A stretch of DNA of 13,500 bases from Apostichopus japonicus (lineage: Eukaryota; Echinodermata; Holothuroidea; Aspidochirotida; Stichopodidae): contig NC_092568.1 of the NCBI RefSeq assembly GCF_037975245.1, positions 8,171,501 to 8,185,000 on the forward strand. The letters are read 5' to 3'. Position numbers and translations under genes: made by a program. This document shows, piece by piece, positions 1 to 8,871 of this stretch. Under the pieces are notes generated by a model. The model was not told the DNA's origin and made no database searches. It saw nothing but the letters and a program-made list of their open reading frames with translations. How positions within the stretch are numbered: position 1 is the stretch's first letter; every line of letters starts with the position of its first letter.

Positions 1-484
1 CCCATCTCCCTGTCGTCTAATATGAGATTAATGTGGCACCTCATTGCCAACTGTTTAAATTTGAATATACCTACTGAATGTTCTAGCAAGTTCTCGACCA
101 ATATTGATGAATTTGCATCTGGATGAGTTTGCACTGTATGAATTTGAATCATCAAACTATGTAAGGAGCCATTTCTTTAAACCTTGCAAGACTGGTCTAT
201 AGAGTTTCAGCTAATTTAATACAAAGCCTTGTAGAACCAGGGATGTGTTTTCTAGAGATGGATATACAACGAATAAAGCTAAGAATTTAAGCCGATCGAT
301 GAAGAATTCAAATACTGTGTAATCCTATCCTACTTCAAAGGTGTACGTGGTCGAAAGGTTTCCTAGTAAAATTACTGGTCCTTTCAGATCTGCAACTTCA
401 TCTTGAGAACTTCTTTTTGGTCACACAGTAGCTTGAAACAATTGAAAGTTGGAGACAGTACTTTGAAGATATGTGCTTCGGCAC
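1..484. other. AT-rich unique sequence, no gene seen
   Basis: No open frame of protein-like character and no RNA gene is visible. The only local structure is a weak near-repeat of ATGAATTTG / ATGAGTTTG around 108-150. It runs up to the target site of the MITE that follows. Confidence 0.6.
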
Positions 485-492
485 CATGTACC
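485..492. repeat. Left target-site duplication of the 130-bp MITE
   Basis: CATGTACC is repeated exactly at 623-630, directly abutting the two inverted termini of the element. Confidence 0.9.
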
Positions 493-622
493 CAGTGGCG
501 TAGCCACGGGGGGGGGGGGGGGCTACTACTCTGGTAGTAACAAGAGGCCCTCCCAGGAATTGGTCAAGCCCTCCCCCCCAAGCGCCCACCCCTCCACTGG
601 AACAATCCTGGCTACGTCACTG
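493..622. mobile_element. 130-bp hAT-type MITE with 8-bp TSD
   Basis: The element begins CAGTGGCGTAGCCA (493-506) and ends TGGCTACGTCACTG (609-622). These are inverted copies of each other with one mismatch in 14 bases. The 8 bases immediately outside are identical on both sides, CATGTACC at 485-492 and 623-630, which is the TSD length of the hAT superfamily. CAG...CTG termini also fit hAT. At 130 bp it cannot encode a transposase, so it is a non-autonomous MITE moved in trans. Its interior carries a 15-G run (508-522) and a C-rich stretch near 570-595. The exact TSD and near-perfect ends suggest a fairly young insertion. Confidence 0.92.
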
Positions 623-630
623 CATGTACC
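623..630. repeat. Right target-site duplication of the 130-bp MITE
   Basis: Exact copy of 485-492 (CATGTACC). Confidence 0.9.
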
Positions 631-1160
631 ACAGGTTTATCTGATATCAAAGTGAAAGCGGCTTTCCACAAGAGTAAAGAAAGCATATCTACATTTTTGT
701 GTAACACCTACACAACTCAATCCCCACGCAAACAAGACTACCTACGTATAGTTTTCATAGAGGATTCCAATAATTCCTGCAATTTCCTACCAATAACATA
801 TGGAAAGTCACTCCTGTTATCGTGGCAGAGCTAGGGGTATTGCTAAGAGGGGGTGAGAATGGTCTGTATGGGCGCTTTCGACTTTATCTAAGCGGAGCGC
901 CACCACAGGTTGGCGCAGAGCGTACAGAAATCTTTTGAGTAAAGATATTCCCTATATCGCCGGAAATGACCCTTTCCGGGCCTTGCTAATTTGCAGATAA
1001 ACGAAGAATAAATAGGTGTCATCGCCAACAAAATGTGACAAATGTCAATAGGTAGATGAGAGCGCCATAAAAAAGTCAATAATCGCGAATAAGTAAAAAA
1101 GTGATAAGTAGCTGAAAAGGGCGCCAGCAGCCCATTTGAGTGCGTTAGGGGGGTGGGGGG

Positions 1161-1196
1161 CATCCGCCCCCTGACTGTATTGACGCTCCGCCACTG
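1161..1196. repeat. Internal extra copy of the hAT-like right terminus
   Basis: The segment ending GACGCTCCGCCACTG (1182-1196), preceded by CTGACTGTATT, matches the outer right end at about 2363-2390 (CTGATTGTATG then GACGCTCCGCCGCTG). The 8 bases after 1196 (TTGGGAGC) are not found at any matching left end, so no independent TSD supports a complete nested element. Confidence 0.7.
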
Positions 1197-1892
1197 TTGG
1201 GAGCTCAGTGTAGGAAGGGAAGGGGGAGAGGGGCGGTATTTTTTAACGGTTTGGGTGAGCGTCTGCAATGATTCGTAATGACATGTTATCGCAAGCGTTC
1301 AACATGCTCAAATAAAAAGAATGAATGAGGAGGAATTCATATCACTTTTCAATCATTTTTTTGAAACAAATTGAGCGAATTGATCGCTAGTAATCTTGAA
1401 ATTGGTTTTATCACGGTCATTGTCATGTTTCTCATATGTACCTTTCTCATATAAAAGAATTCTGTACGTAATGTTATCAGAAATATTTTTAAAATGACAC
1501 CAAAGAGACTAAAAATTCTTTTCGAATTTGTTAATAATATTGTCTTTTAAGAGACACCGTAGATACGTTGCTCGGTTGGGTTTACTGCAATAGTGGCAAA
1601 TGGAGACCAATATCCGCACTTAGTGGACCTAATGTTATAGTCGTGCATTGACCTTGAACAGAGGGGCCTACCGTGAAAACGTACGGAAAATTCATCCTTT
1701 TATATCTCAGCGAGACAATTCCACTGGATACAATAATACGACTCAAAAGTCCTTAGATGTGGTCATCATAACAATCACAATAAAAGATATGCATGAAAAG
1801 CAGATTAAAGATATGATGGAAACTCAAATGTGGACCTAAAAACGATGTCCCTACGGATGCCGTTTAGTGACATTTACATAATTTGTGTGTTG

Positions 1893-2155
1893 TAGGTTCC
1901 GTAGCTCTTTTGTGGAAAAACTTTGTAATATGCTTAAAGTTGGTAGTTCATCCATGCTTTAGATTAATGAGAGACATAGATCATCACGTTTTATGAGGAG
2001 GGAGGATATTTTTAAAAATCTGGGTAATAGGTACTGTAACTCTTTTCTTGGAGAAAGCTTGGAATATGCGGATAAGGAAGAAAGTTTCGAGTTCCTCCCA
2101 TGCATTACATAAATGAGGGGCCTAGTTCATCACGCTTTGCGAGGATATCTCATAT
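1893..2155. repeat. Diverged tandem duplication, unit ~135 bp
   Basis: Copy 1 starts TAGGTTCCGTAGCTCTTTT (1893) and copy 2 starts TAGGTACTGTAACTCTTTT (2028). The same order of landmarks follows in both: an AATATGC block, an AGTTC...CCATGC block, AATGAG, then TCATCACG (1981 and 2127) and GGATAT. Similarity is roughly 70% by eye with small indels. It lies wholly inside the 821-2390 element, so it may be an internal duplication of that element. Confidence 0.65.
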
Positions 2156-2398
2156 ATTAGGTGTAAGAGAAGCGGTGATTGTGAGGAAGGGAAGGGGAGA
2201 ATGGGGGGGGTAAATGATGTTACCAGGGGGACCTAATAATTTGTCCTAAATGAGATTTAAAAAATTCATTAACGTAAGTAAATTTCATTACTGCCTGCTC
2301 TCGCTGATTTCTTTTAACCCATGATAGAGCGGAGTGTGTTTTGAGTCCCCCCCCCCCCCCCCGCCTGATTGTATGGACGCTCCGCCGCTGCCTGTTAT

Positions 2399-2552
2399 GA
2401 CATTAGAAACAAATACTGATATGAGATGAGTGCGGTATATACCTACTGACGACTGTTAACAGTATTATAGTGCATGTTCTAGCCTTTTGACATCGTATGA
2501 ATCTAGCAGACAACGTACAGGTACCGTCTGGTACCATTATCCGTTTTGAGTG
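2399..2552. other. Short unique spacer between two transposons
   Basis: About 150 bp of ordinary sequence with no feature seen. It separates the right TSD of the hAT-like element from the left TSD of the next one. Confidence 0.6.
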
Positions 2553-2561
2553 CTATTTAGG
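2553..2561. repeat. Left 9-bp target-site duplication
   Basis: CTATTTAGG, repeated exactly at 3454-3462. Confidence 0.85.
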
Positions 2562-2567
2562 GGTTCT

Positions 2568-2599
2568 AGGACAAAATCCCCCCAGACAATATCCCCCTG
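2568..2599 (-). repeat. Left subterminal pair of the 16-bp repeat, inverted
   Basis: Two units, AGGACAAAATCCCCCC (2568-2583) and AGACAATATCCCCCTG (2584-2599), are the reverse complement of the unit that makes up the right-end array. Confidence 0.8.
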
Positions 2600-2639
2600 A
2601 CCCATACAAAGCTTGCCTGCAACAACCAGGGATGGCCCA

Positions 2640-3286
2640 GGTGTGACAGTCAAGGCATGGGACATTGCACTGGTTAGGGTACCGTTCAGGGGATTGGTCA
2701 GGGTACTAGTGAGGGTACTGGCGAGTGTAACTGTGAGGGCTCCTGTTAGGGTACCCGTCAAGGTGCTGGACATGTGACTGGTCAGGGTACCGGTCATCAT
2801 ACTGGTCACTCTACCAGTCAGGGTTCAACTCAGTGTACTGGTTAGGGTACTGGTCAGGATACTGGTCGGGAGATCATTGAGGGTAATTGCGAGGCTACCT
2901 GTTAGTGTGGCCATGGGATATAGCTCCATGGTGTGACATTTAAGGGACCGGTCAAGGTACTGGTCAAAGTTTATTGCACCAGTACTAGTAAGGGTACATG
3001 TCAGAGTACGTGTCAGGGTGCCTTTCAGGATACCAGTTGGGATACCGGTCGGGGTACCGGTCAAGGTACCGGCCGGGGTAAAGTCCAGGGTACTGGTCAG
3101 GGAGGGGTACCGGTGGGGGTAACTGTCAGGCTCACTATTAGGGTACCGGTCGGGTTATGGTCGGAGTACTGGTCCGGGAACCACTGAGAGTACCACTGAG
3201 AGTACCAATGGAACTACCGGTGAGAGTACCGGATGACGGTACCAGATGACGGTTCCGGATGACGATACCGGGGACCGGGATGACGC
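2640..3286. repeat. 12-bp minisatellite, shifting to 13 bp at its right end
   Basis: Units approximate GGTCAGGGTACT / GGTCAGGGTACC, about fifty copies with frequent single-base variation. GGTACC and ACCGGT recur. From about 3227 to 3265 the period changes to 13 bp (ACCGGATGACGGT, ACCAGATGACGGT, TCCGGATGACGAT). A 12-bp period keeps reading frames open, which gives spurious proteins rich in Leu-Thr-Gly-Thr on the minus strand and Gly-Thr-Gly-Gln on the plus strand. Confidence 0.92.
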
Positions 3287-3324
3287 ATTTTTGTAAAGAA
3301 TTGATGGGATTTTTTATAGCTTGT

Positions 3325-3449
3325 GGAGATTTTGGCTTGGGGGGATTTTGTCCTAGGGGGATTTTGTCTAGGGGGATTTTGTCCAGGGGGATTTTGGCTC
3401 TGGGGGATTTTGTCCTAGGGGGACTTTGGCCGGGGGGATTTTGTCCTGT
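3325..3449 (+). repeat. Right subterminal array of the 16-bp repeat
   Basis: About eight units of 15-17 bp, consensus GGGGGATTTTGTCCTA. The array runs into the right inverted terminus, so the terminal sequence itself is one unit of the array. Confidence 0.9.
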
Positions 3450-3453
3450 CACC

Positions 3454-3462
3454 CTATTTAGG
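3454..3462. repeat. Right 9-bp target-site duplication
   Basis: CTATTTAGG, exact copy of 2553-2561. Confidence 0.85.
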
Positions 3463-6400
3463 TATTAGTATTGGACCCAAAACAGTATTGTTGGCACAAA
3501 CCAAACGTTAAAGAAAGCTTAAATGTTGTTTGTCTATCTCTAACATCCCTGGTGGAACCATGGAAATATTTGAAAATTGTCAGCACTGCAGCAAGTCCCC
3601 CAGACATTTTGATATGTTACCATTATAGTTAACAAATTGGGTAAAACCTGTTCAGGGAATGATGAAAAGCAGCCCCTCCACTTTTATGTTTTTGACAAAA
3701 TACTATACACTCAAAGCCAGATTTTTAAAGCAAAAAAAGTATGGCTCAGGAACTAATGGTATATTGGCAGTTTTGAATTAAAATCGACAGTGAATATTAC
3801 ATGAATTGCATCAGAACATAATTTAAGTAATGTATAAATGCATGCGCAGTTGCAACTGTTCACTGTATGTTTAATTTTTTTCACTCCTCAGAGGAATACT
3901 GCTACAAACAGTCAAACAACAAACAATTTTCAATTGATCAGGAGTACAACAGAAAGTGTCCCTTTCTGTACACTACTGTACAGTATACTGTGTTGCTGAC
4001 TCAAAACATAAACAGAGATATAGGCAGTGAATGTGATTGCTTAAAATTCATCAAAAATTGTTGACGATTTGTTTTTTTAATCTTCTACCCAGAAATCTGG
4101 CTTATTACCAAACACATACAGTAGTGGAGATTAGCATGATATTAAAAGACGAGACACAATAAAAATTGTACAATCATATTCAAGCAGTTGATTGCATTTT
4201 CAATCCCAGTTTATATTTTCCACAAGATTTATTTCACATAAAACAGGATACTTGCACTATTTCATGACCTCAATTTACTGACCTCTGTCATACATGAGAA
4301 ACATTTTGGGAGCTAACTTATACCTCAAGTATTTATCTAGACTTACCAGTATATGCTGTATCTAATACCGTAACCAATGCAAATTACCACAATATCATGG
4401 AGTTTCCATGCTTGGAGGGACAAAGTGATACACAATACCCCTGGATTGCACAATTTCATACAAATATTGTGGTTTTACAGTATGTTTGATTGGGCTGCAC
4501 TAGGTTTCCATGACATTGGTGCTAGTTGCATGTGCCTTTGCTGTATTCACTCCCCTCAATTTTGAGGGGAAATAATTTAATTTTGTTTAAAGAGTAAACT
4601 GGTTCTTAGTGTAATAAAAGACCACAAGCTTTCAGTAATTAAGTCAGGCCTAATATTGTAAACTTTTCCCATAGCATAACCCCTGAACCCCACTTGTAGA
4701 ATTGTGAAACTGTGGTTCAGAAACAATGCAGTGTACCCCTGGAGATTTTGAGGGATAAAAGTTTGAAAGATTTTTATAATAGTAATCTGCTTAACAAATG
4801 CCCTTAGTCCTGCACAAGTATCTGTGTGGTGGTTGTTGAAAATTACTGAACTATGGCTTGCTGATCTTGCTTGGAATACAAAATTAAAACATCTTAAAAC
4901 ATGAGAAATGCATTTAAGAACAGTTAAAGCAAGGTAAGGCAGCAAGATATCCAGTAACCTCAACACTTAAGCATCAGGACCACTTCAGTTGTATAACAAG
5001 TTCCATGTTCTTGACAAGCAGCTGCAAATGTTCCCTAATACTTACAAAAACATGTGGTGCCACAATGTCACCAAACTAAAATATTTCAAGAAGTACATTG
5101 CAAAAGAATGAGTCCATTCATACAGTTAAATATGTAGAAGACTTCCCATGAAGACTGGTCTGCATTCTCTTGGTTCTGTCTGCTTGAAGCTTATCATATT
5201 AATTTCCTCTATCTTTTATATGGTGTAACAGTGTAACATATCCTGGAACTAGTTAGTTTTCTGTTACTGCTCTGCATTTATGTGAAGCAAATACTATATT
5301 ACTGTGCCAATCCAACAACTATTCCCAGCAACTTCCTAACTCCATTGAAAGATGTGCTGTGTCCCAGAGGATGTACATGAGACGTGTGAATCTACTTCGC
5401 GATTTACAGGACATACTTTTGCTTTGCTTGGCATCGGCTTCTATGCAAGCTTTTAATTGATAAGCCCAACAAGGAGCTATACCACTATGTACAGCATGAT
5501 GAAAAGCTTGGTTGATGATTGTATTCACCCCACTGTAAAATGTGTGATCATCTTGCCTGGCATTTCTAATTAGAGCATATCCTTTGCTGTATCAGCCTGT
5601 AGATCTATCCATCTGTTGGTACAAAAAGAAAAGCTTTCTCTTAAAGATATGCTGATTTGGTCCCAATTATAGCACGTGCAATATAGCTTGGAATGTTTTG
5701 CGATTACCGAATAGACCTCACATGACCTCACACTCTACAAATGAAGAAAACAATGGACTGCTTTACAAAACTAAATCTCCTGTAATTCAGCCAATATTTT
5801 AATCATCTCACAACCTTTCATATATAATATTTTCACTGTAAATTTCAATTCGTTTATCCATCCCATTTTGGGCCCATTAATTCTTGATTCATCTTGCCTT
5901 GTATACAACATTACACATTTTATTTATGCAGCCATGCATTCAATTGGAGCTGAAACAGCTCCCTACCATAGCAAGTGCTTTTAAAAGTTGCAAGTCATTT
6001 AAGCTTTACCAATTGTAAAGATTTCAAAATTTAAATATACATGTACATTTTATGTGGACCTAGCCTGACAATTTGGTGTTGTCCTGCATTGACCTTTAAT
6101 TAAGAGTGAAAAACCAGAGAGTGGATATAGCTCTAGTGTAGTTAAATACTATGGAGATAGAGGGAAAGATACCACCACATTAACCAGATCATACAAAAGT
6201 TTTCATCCCTTCTGATTGTTTCTTTCTTCATTCCATAACTTTGGAATAAATTACCTCAGATGTTACTCGTATTTGAGATAATAGAGTCCTATGGTATCAA
6301 GTTTATGCGATGTCAAACCTACAGAATATTAACTTACTTTTGGTTAATTCAGAAAATATCTTCCATTTTGATGTCAATGATGCAGTAGGTCACCACATCA

Positions 6401-7262
6401 GTCTGTCCCAGACGGCATCTGTGCTCTAGCTATGATTGCTACCGTTCCAACATTGACATTTTCACTGCATGGCAGCTACATCGTACAGTGTTATTCCCTT
6501 GGATAGTGGGCTGTTGTCATTCATCTTGAGAATGTTGATCATCAAATTTGTCTGAGAAAACATTAACAGTGCCAATCAAATAAATATCAAATGGTCAGAG
6601 TGTAAATGTGCATTATTTCAATTTTTATTGTACACTTCTCTCCAATATATTTTGGGCCAATACAGAGCTCAGATCTTTAACACTGAATATTGCACATTTA
6701 GTCAACTTGGTATTACTTATGGATCTAAATAGACTTAACAAAATGACTTATATGCAAGGGAGGGGATAGAAGGCTTTATCAAATTTTTGTGTTATATAGA
6801 TTTTTGGAAGATGTTAACTTTTAATTAGGTGCACTCTGCTTTTGTAACAGTTACATTATGGAACTGTACTGACTCAATAACCTTTTGGACGCATGGCATT
6901 GTTATTTTGTACAAATTTTGGCTAGTTATAAATAAGACACAAAAGAAACACAATGTATCACTTGAGAGACTTAGATTAAAGGTACAGTATTCTGCATTGG
7001 CCCAAATTTGATGCTGGATTTTCAAGTATTATATCCTTTAACTGTTTTTATTGATACCCTCACTGGGATATTCAGACATCTTACAGTACAGTGGTGTTTA
7101 GAATGTCTGAGAATATTTTGGAGAGTAAAGACTTCCAAGAACTTTTTGAAAAGTTCTAGCACTTATAGCATCTCTTATTCAATACAGGCTACTTGTAAGT
7201 TGCATTTGCATGGTGACTTCAGTCTCTAATAATCTAGGCATAGCTACTGTACAGTATAATAA
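3463..7262. other. Long AT-rich gene-free stretch, possible intron
   Basis: About 3.8 kb with no recognisable protein, RNA gene or mobile-element end. Open frames are short and lack motifs; the longest (minus, 4577-4966, 129 codons) does not resemble a known family. TACAGTA recurs often (see findings). A perfect 8-bp stem with a 2-base loop lies at 4552-4569 (CCCCTCAA / TTGAGGGG). A minus-strand donor at 8204/8205 would place this stretch in an intron of a gene read leftwards, but this is inference. Confidence 0.5.
4552..4569. repeat. Short perfect hairpin
   Basis: CCCCTCAA-TT-TTGAGGGG, an 8-bp stem with a 2-base centre. No known RNA element is recognised, and it may be chance. Confidence 0.5.
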
Positions 7263-7265
7263 ATA

Positions 7266-7792
7266 ATTGACGCACCCCCGTAATTGATGCACCTTAAATT
7301 ATTACTAGCAATGATACAGCAGGCCACCTAAACTTTTTTGCAGTCAAACAGAATTACATATTTCATGAGTTTGAATCCATTTGAGGTATTTGCTGACCAA
7401 ATTGTGGAATTTTTAAGCTTTTAACACCCTCCCCCCAGTTTTGCACGTTTTTTGGCCATTTGGAAATCTTACACCCTAAAAATACCCAACATTACCTCAA
7501 TATGATAACACTAGCTTAGTGGCTCAGAGCATAGCAAACAGCATCTAAAGTCAATGGATGTATACTAAGGCCTACACTGCAGTTAGCTTATCGACGAATG
7601 GTATGAAAGAACTTGACACGGGAGACATTTTGTGGTCAAATTCTGCTCAATTGTATGGTGCATAAGCACAGAACCTTAAATATTTTGAGATCAGAACATT
7701 TCTGAGGAACAACACGTATGAAAAACACATAGTTGAGTAATTTGGATTTTTCCTTGATAGATATCATTGATCAAATCCTTAAGTGCGTCAAT
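7266..7792. mobile_element. Candidate TA-flanked MITE, 527 bp
   Basis: ATTGACGCAC (7266-7275) and GTGCGTCAAT (7783-7792) are perfect inverted repeats, each bordered by TA. With the bordering bases the inverted match is 13 bp (7263-7275 with 7783-7795). A second, imperfect copy of the terminus follows the left end (TAATTGATGCACCTTAA, 7281-7297), and its CACCTTAA recalls CACTTAAG inside the right end. A TA target is typical of Tc1/mariner-type elements. No transposase is encoded. A 13-bp inverted match in AT-rich DNA can arise by chance, so the call is tentative. Confidence 0.4.
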
Positions 7793-7795
7793 TAT

Positions 7796-8204
7796 AAGCC
7801 CACCATGCTACAGTATCTGGTCATGATCAGGGCAATGTACAGTAACATTGTCCAGCAAAATCTAAGGCCATATATGATACATACATGCACAGTAGGCTAA
7901 GAAGTTAAGCTGACCTACTTGAAATCTAATTTCTGTGGCAGTTGGTATTAATTTGTAGCTCAAACTACAGACCAGTTTACCCTTGACCCAATGCTAAGGT
8001 AGTGTTAGGACTTGGACTATGGCCCTAGGCTACAGCCGAACGTAGGCTAGGCCTTACAAGTTGTAGGCTAGAAGTAGAAGCTAGTCTAGACTATAGTATT
8101 GGAATATGGGTATGAATAAATTACGTGAAGCTGTATGCAACAACGTTATAATATCAACGTTATTAATATCACCAAACTTTATTGACTAATCTCATGGACC
8201 TTAC
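7796..8204. other. AT-rich spacer with TAGGCTA cluster
   Basis: No gene seen. TAGGCTA occurs at 7893-7899, 8026-8032, 8043-8049 and 8064-8070, with partly overlapping CTAGG/TAGGCC variants around 8026-8075. This is a simple, degenerate repeat cluster of unknown role. Confidence 0.5.
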
Positions 8205-8400
8205 CTGAAGTTGTTGGTGAGACGTTTTCGTGTTAACGGTACTTTTTTAAGAAAAAGTCAACAAGGAAAGAACCTGGGCACGAAAACCAAACTACCCGGC
8301 GAACGACTGACCCGATCTCAAGCCCAGTCCCCTTGCATCGAGAGGGAACAGATACTACACATCATCTTATATTAGCCGAAACTGTTATTGGGTTGGATGC
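8205..8400 (-). other. Possible noncoding first exon ending in a splice donor
   Basis: On the minus strand the sequence reads ...AACTTCAG then GTAAGG (donor; exon end 8205, intron from 8204), close to the consensus CAG|GTAAG. The segment upstream on that strand is GC-richer than its surroundings and has no long open frame; an ATG near 8338 reaches a stop within six codons. It would fit a 5' untranslated exon with its promoter at about 8400-8500. The right boundary is a guess, and no TATA box or initiator is convincing. It could equally be a chance donor-like site. Confidence 0.25.
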
Positions 8401-8566
8401 AATGCAGCCTACGGGTATGCTTTAGCGTTAGCCCTGGCGTATACAGTGTACACAGTGTAGAGCGTATACACTGAATACAGGCTACTGCCGCAGTCAAGAA
8501 AACTACGGATGCCTGTACGTCAGGTCAACTTATATACCAACTGGGGGATATACTTTGAGAGCAAGA

Positions 8567-8729
8567 CTTAGGTTTACCGTAAGGGTTTGACCAATTGGAT
8601 TTTTCCTTGCCAAATGACCCAAAAAGTAGGTAGCAACTTATAACGACTGATATGCAGTCCTAGTACCATAAGGTATACTGATGTAAAGTTTCAAGTTGAT
8701 CCAATCATTTCACCTCAGGTAAACCTAAG
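8567..8729. repeat. Imperfect inverted repeat, possible worn MITE
   Basis: CTTAGGTTTACC (8567-8578) is perfectly inverted at 8718-8729 (GGTAAACCTAAG). The similarity continues inward less exactly: GTAAGG...ATTGGAT on the left against TGAGG...ATTGGAT on the right in reverse complement. The arms are about 35 bp and the whole is 163 bp. No target-site duplication was found outside. Confidence 0.45.
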
Positions 8730-8768
8730 CACCAACTTGGAGAAGTAAACGTAAATACCAATCCAGTG

Positions 8769-8769
<1 letters not shown>

Positions 8770-8845
<76 letters not shown>
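8770..8845. repeat. (TA)n microsatellite, ~76 bp
   Basis: Nearly pure alternating TA with a single C at 8816. The flanks TGCT (8767-8770) and AGCA (8845-8848) extend its self-complementarity, so nearly the whole 8767-8848 block is palindromic. Confidence 0.97.
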
Positions 8846-8871
8846 GCATCGTTTTTTTTTTCAAAAGGCAG

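Larger units (their letters stand above)
821..2390. mobile_element. Degraded ~1.57-kb hAT-like transposon, no intact ORF
   Basis: CCTGTTAT occurs exactly at 813-820 and at 2391-2398. The sequence just inside each copy is terminus-like: CGTGGCAGAGC on the left (821-831), and on the right GCTCCGCCGCTG (2379-2390), which reads CAGCGGCGGAGC in reverse complement. The left end therefore looks like the same terminus with a one-base deletion and two substitutions. An 8-bp TSD with CAG-type ends points to the hAT superfamily. The interior has no frame I can recognise as transposase; the open frames near 888-1268 and 1648-1839 show no known motif. A second copy of the right terminus lies inside at about 1161-1196, so the element is either nested, internally duplicated or chimeric. 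A 16-C run sits at 2347-2362. Confidence 0.68.
2562..3453. mobile_element. 892-bp non-autonomous transposon, MULE-like by TSD
   Basis: Both ends are flanked by CTATTTAGG (2553-2561 and 3454-3462). The left end reads GGTTCTAGGACAAAATCC and the right end, in reverse complement, GGTGACAGGACAAAATCC. The inverted termini thus share GGT, differ at three bases, then share AGGACAAAATCCCCCC. Inside the termini are tandem copies of a 16-bp unit (about two left, about eight right, in opposite orientation). Between them lies a 12-bp minisatellite of about 600 bp. A 9-bp TSD with subterminal repeats is known from Mutator-like elements; other superfamilies with 8-9 bp TSDs remain possible. No transposase is present. 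The long open frames on both strands here are products of the 12-bp periodicity, not genes. Confidence 0.82.

Noticed and set aside
888-1268. 126-codon minus-strand open frame
   Set aside because: No recognisable motif, and it lies within and runs past an internal terminus copy of the hAT-like element; best explained as chance.
2537-3452. Long open frames on both strands giving Leu-Thr-Gly-Thr or Gly-Thr-Gly-Gln repeat proteins
   Set aside because: A 12-bp period is divisible by three, so open frames follow automatically; they sit inside a transposon with defined ends and show no other coding sign.
4577-4966. 129-codon minus-strand open frame
   Set aside because: No known domain, hydrophobic segments not organised as membrane helices, AT-driven composition and no supporting splice or polyadenylation context.
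8405-8480. Repeated GCGTATACA / CAGTGTA segments
   Set aside because: Very short and irregular; no more than a local duplication that could be chance.
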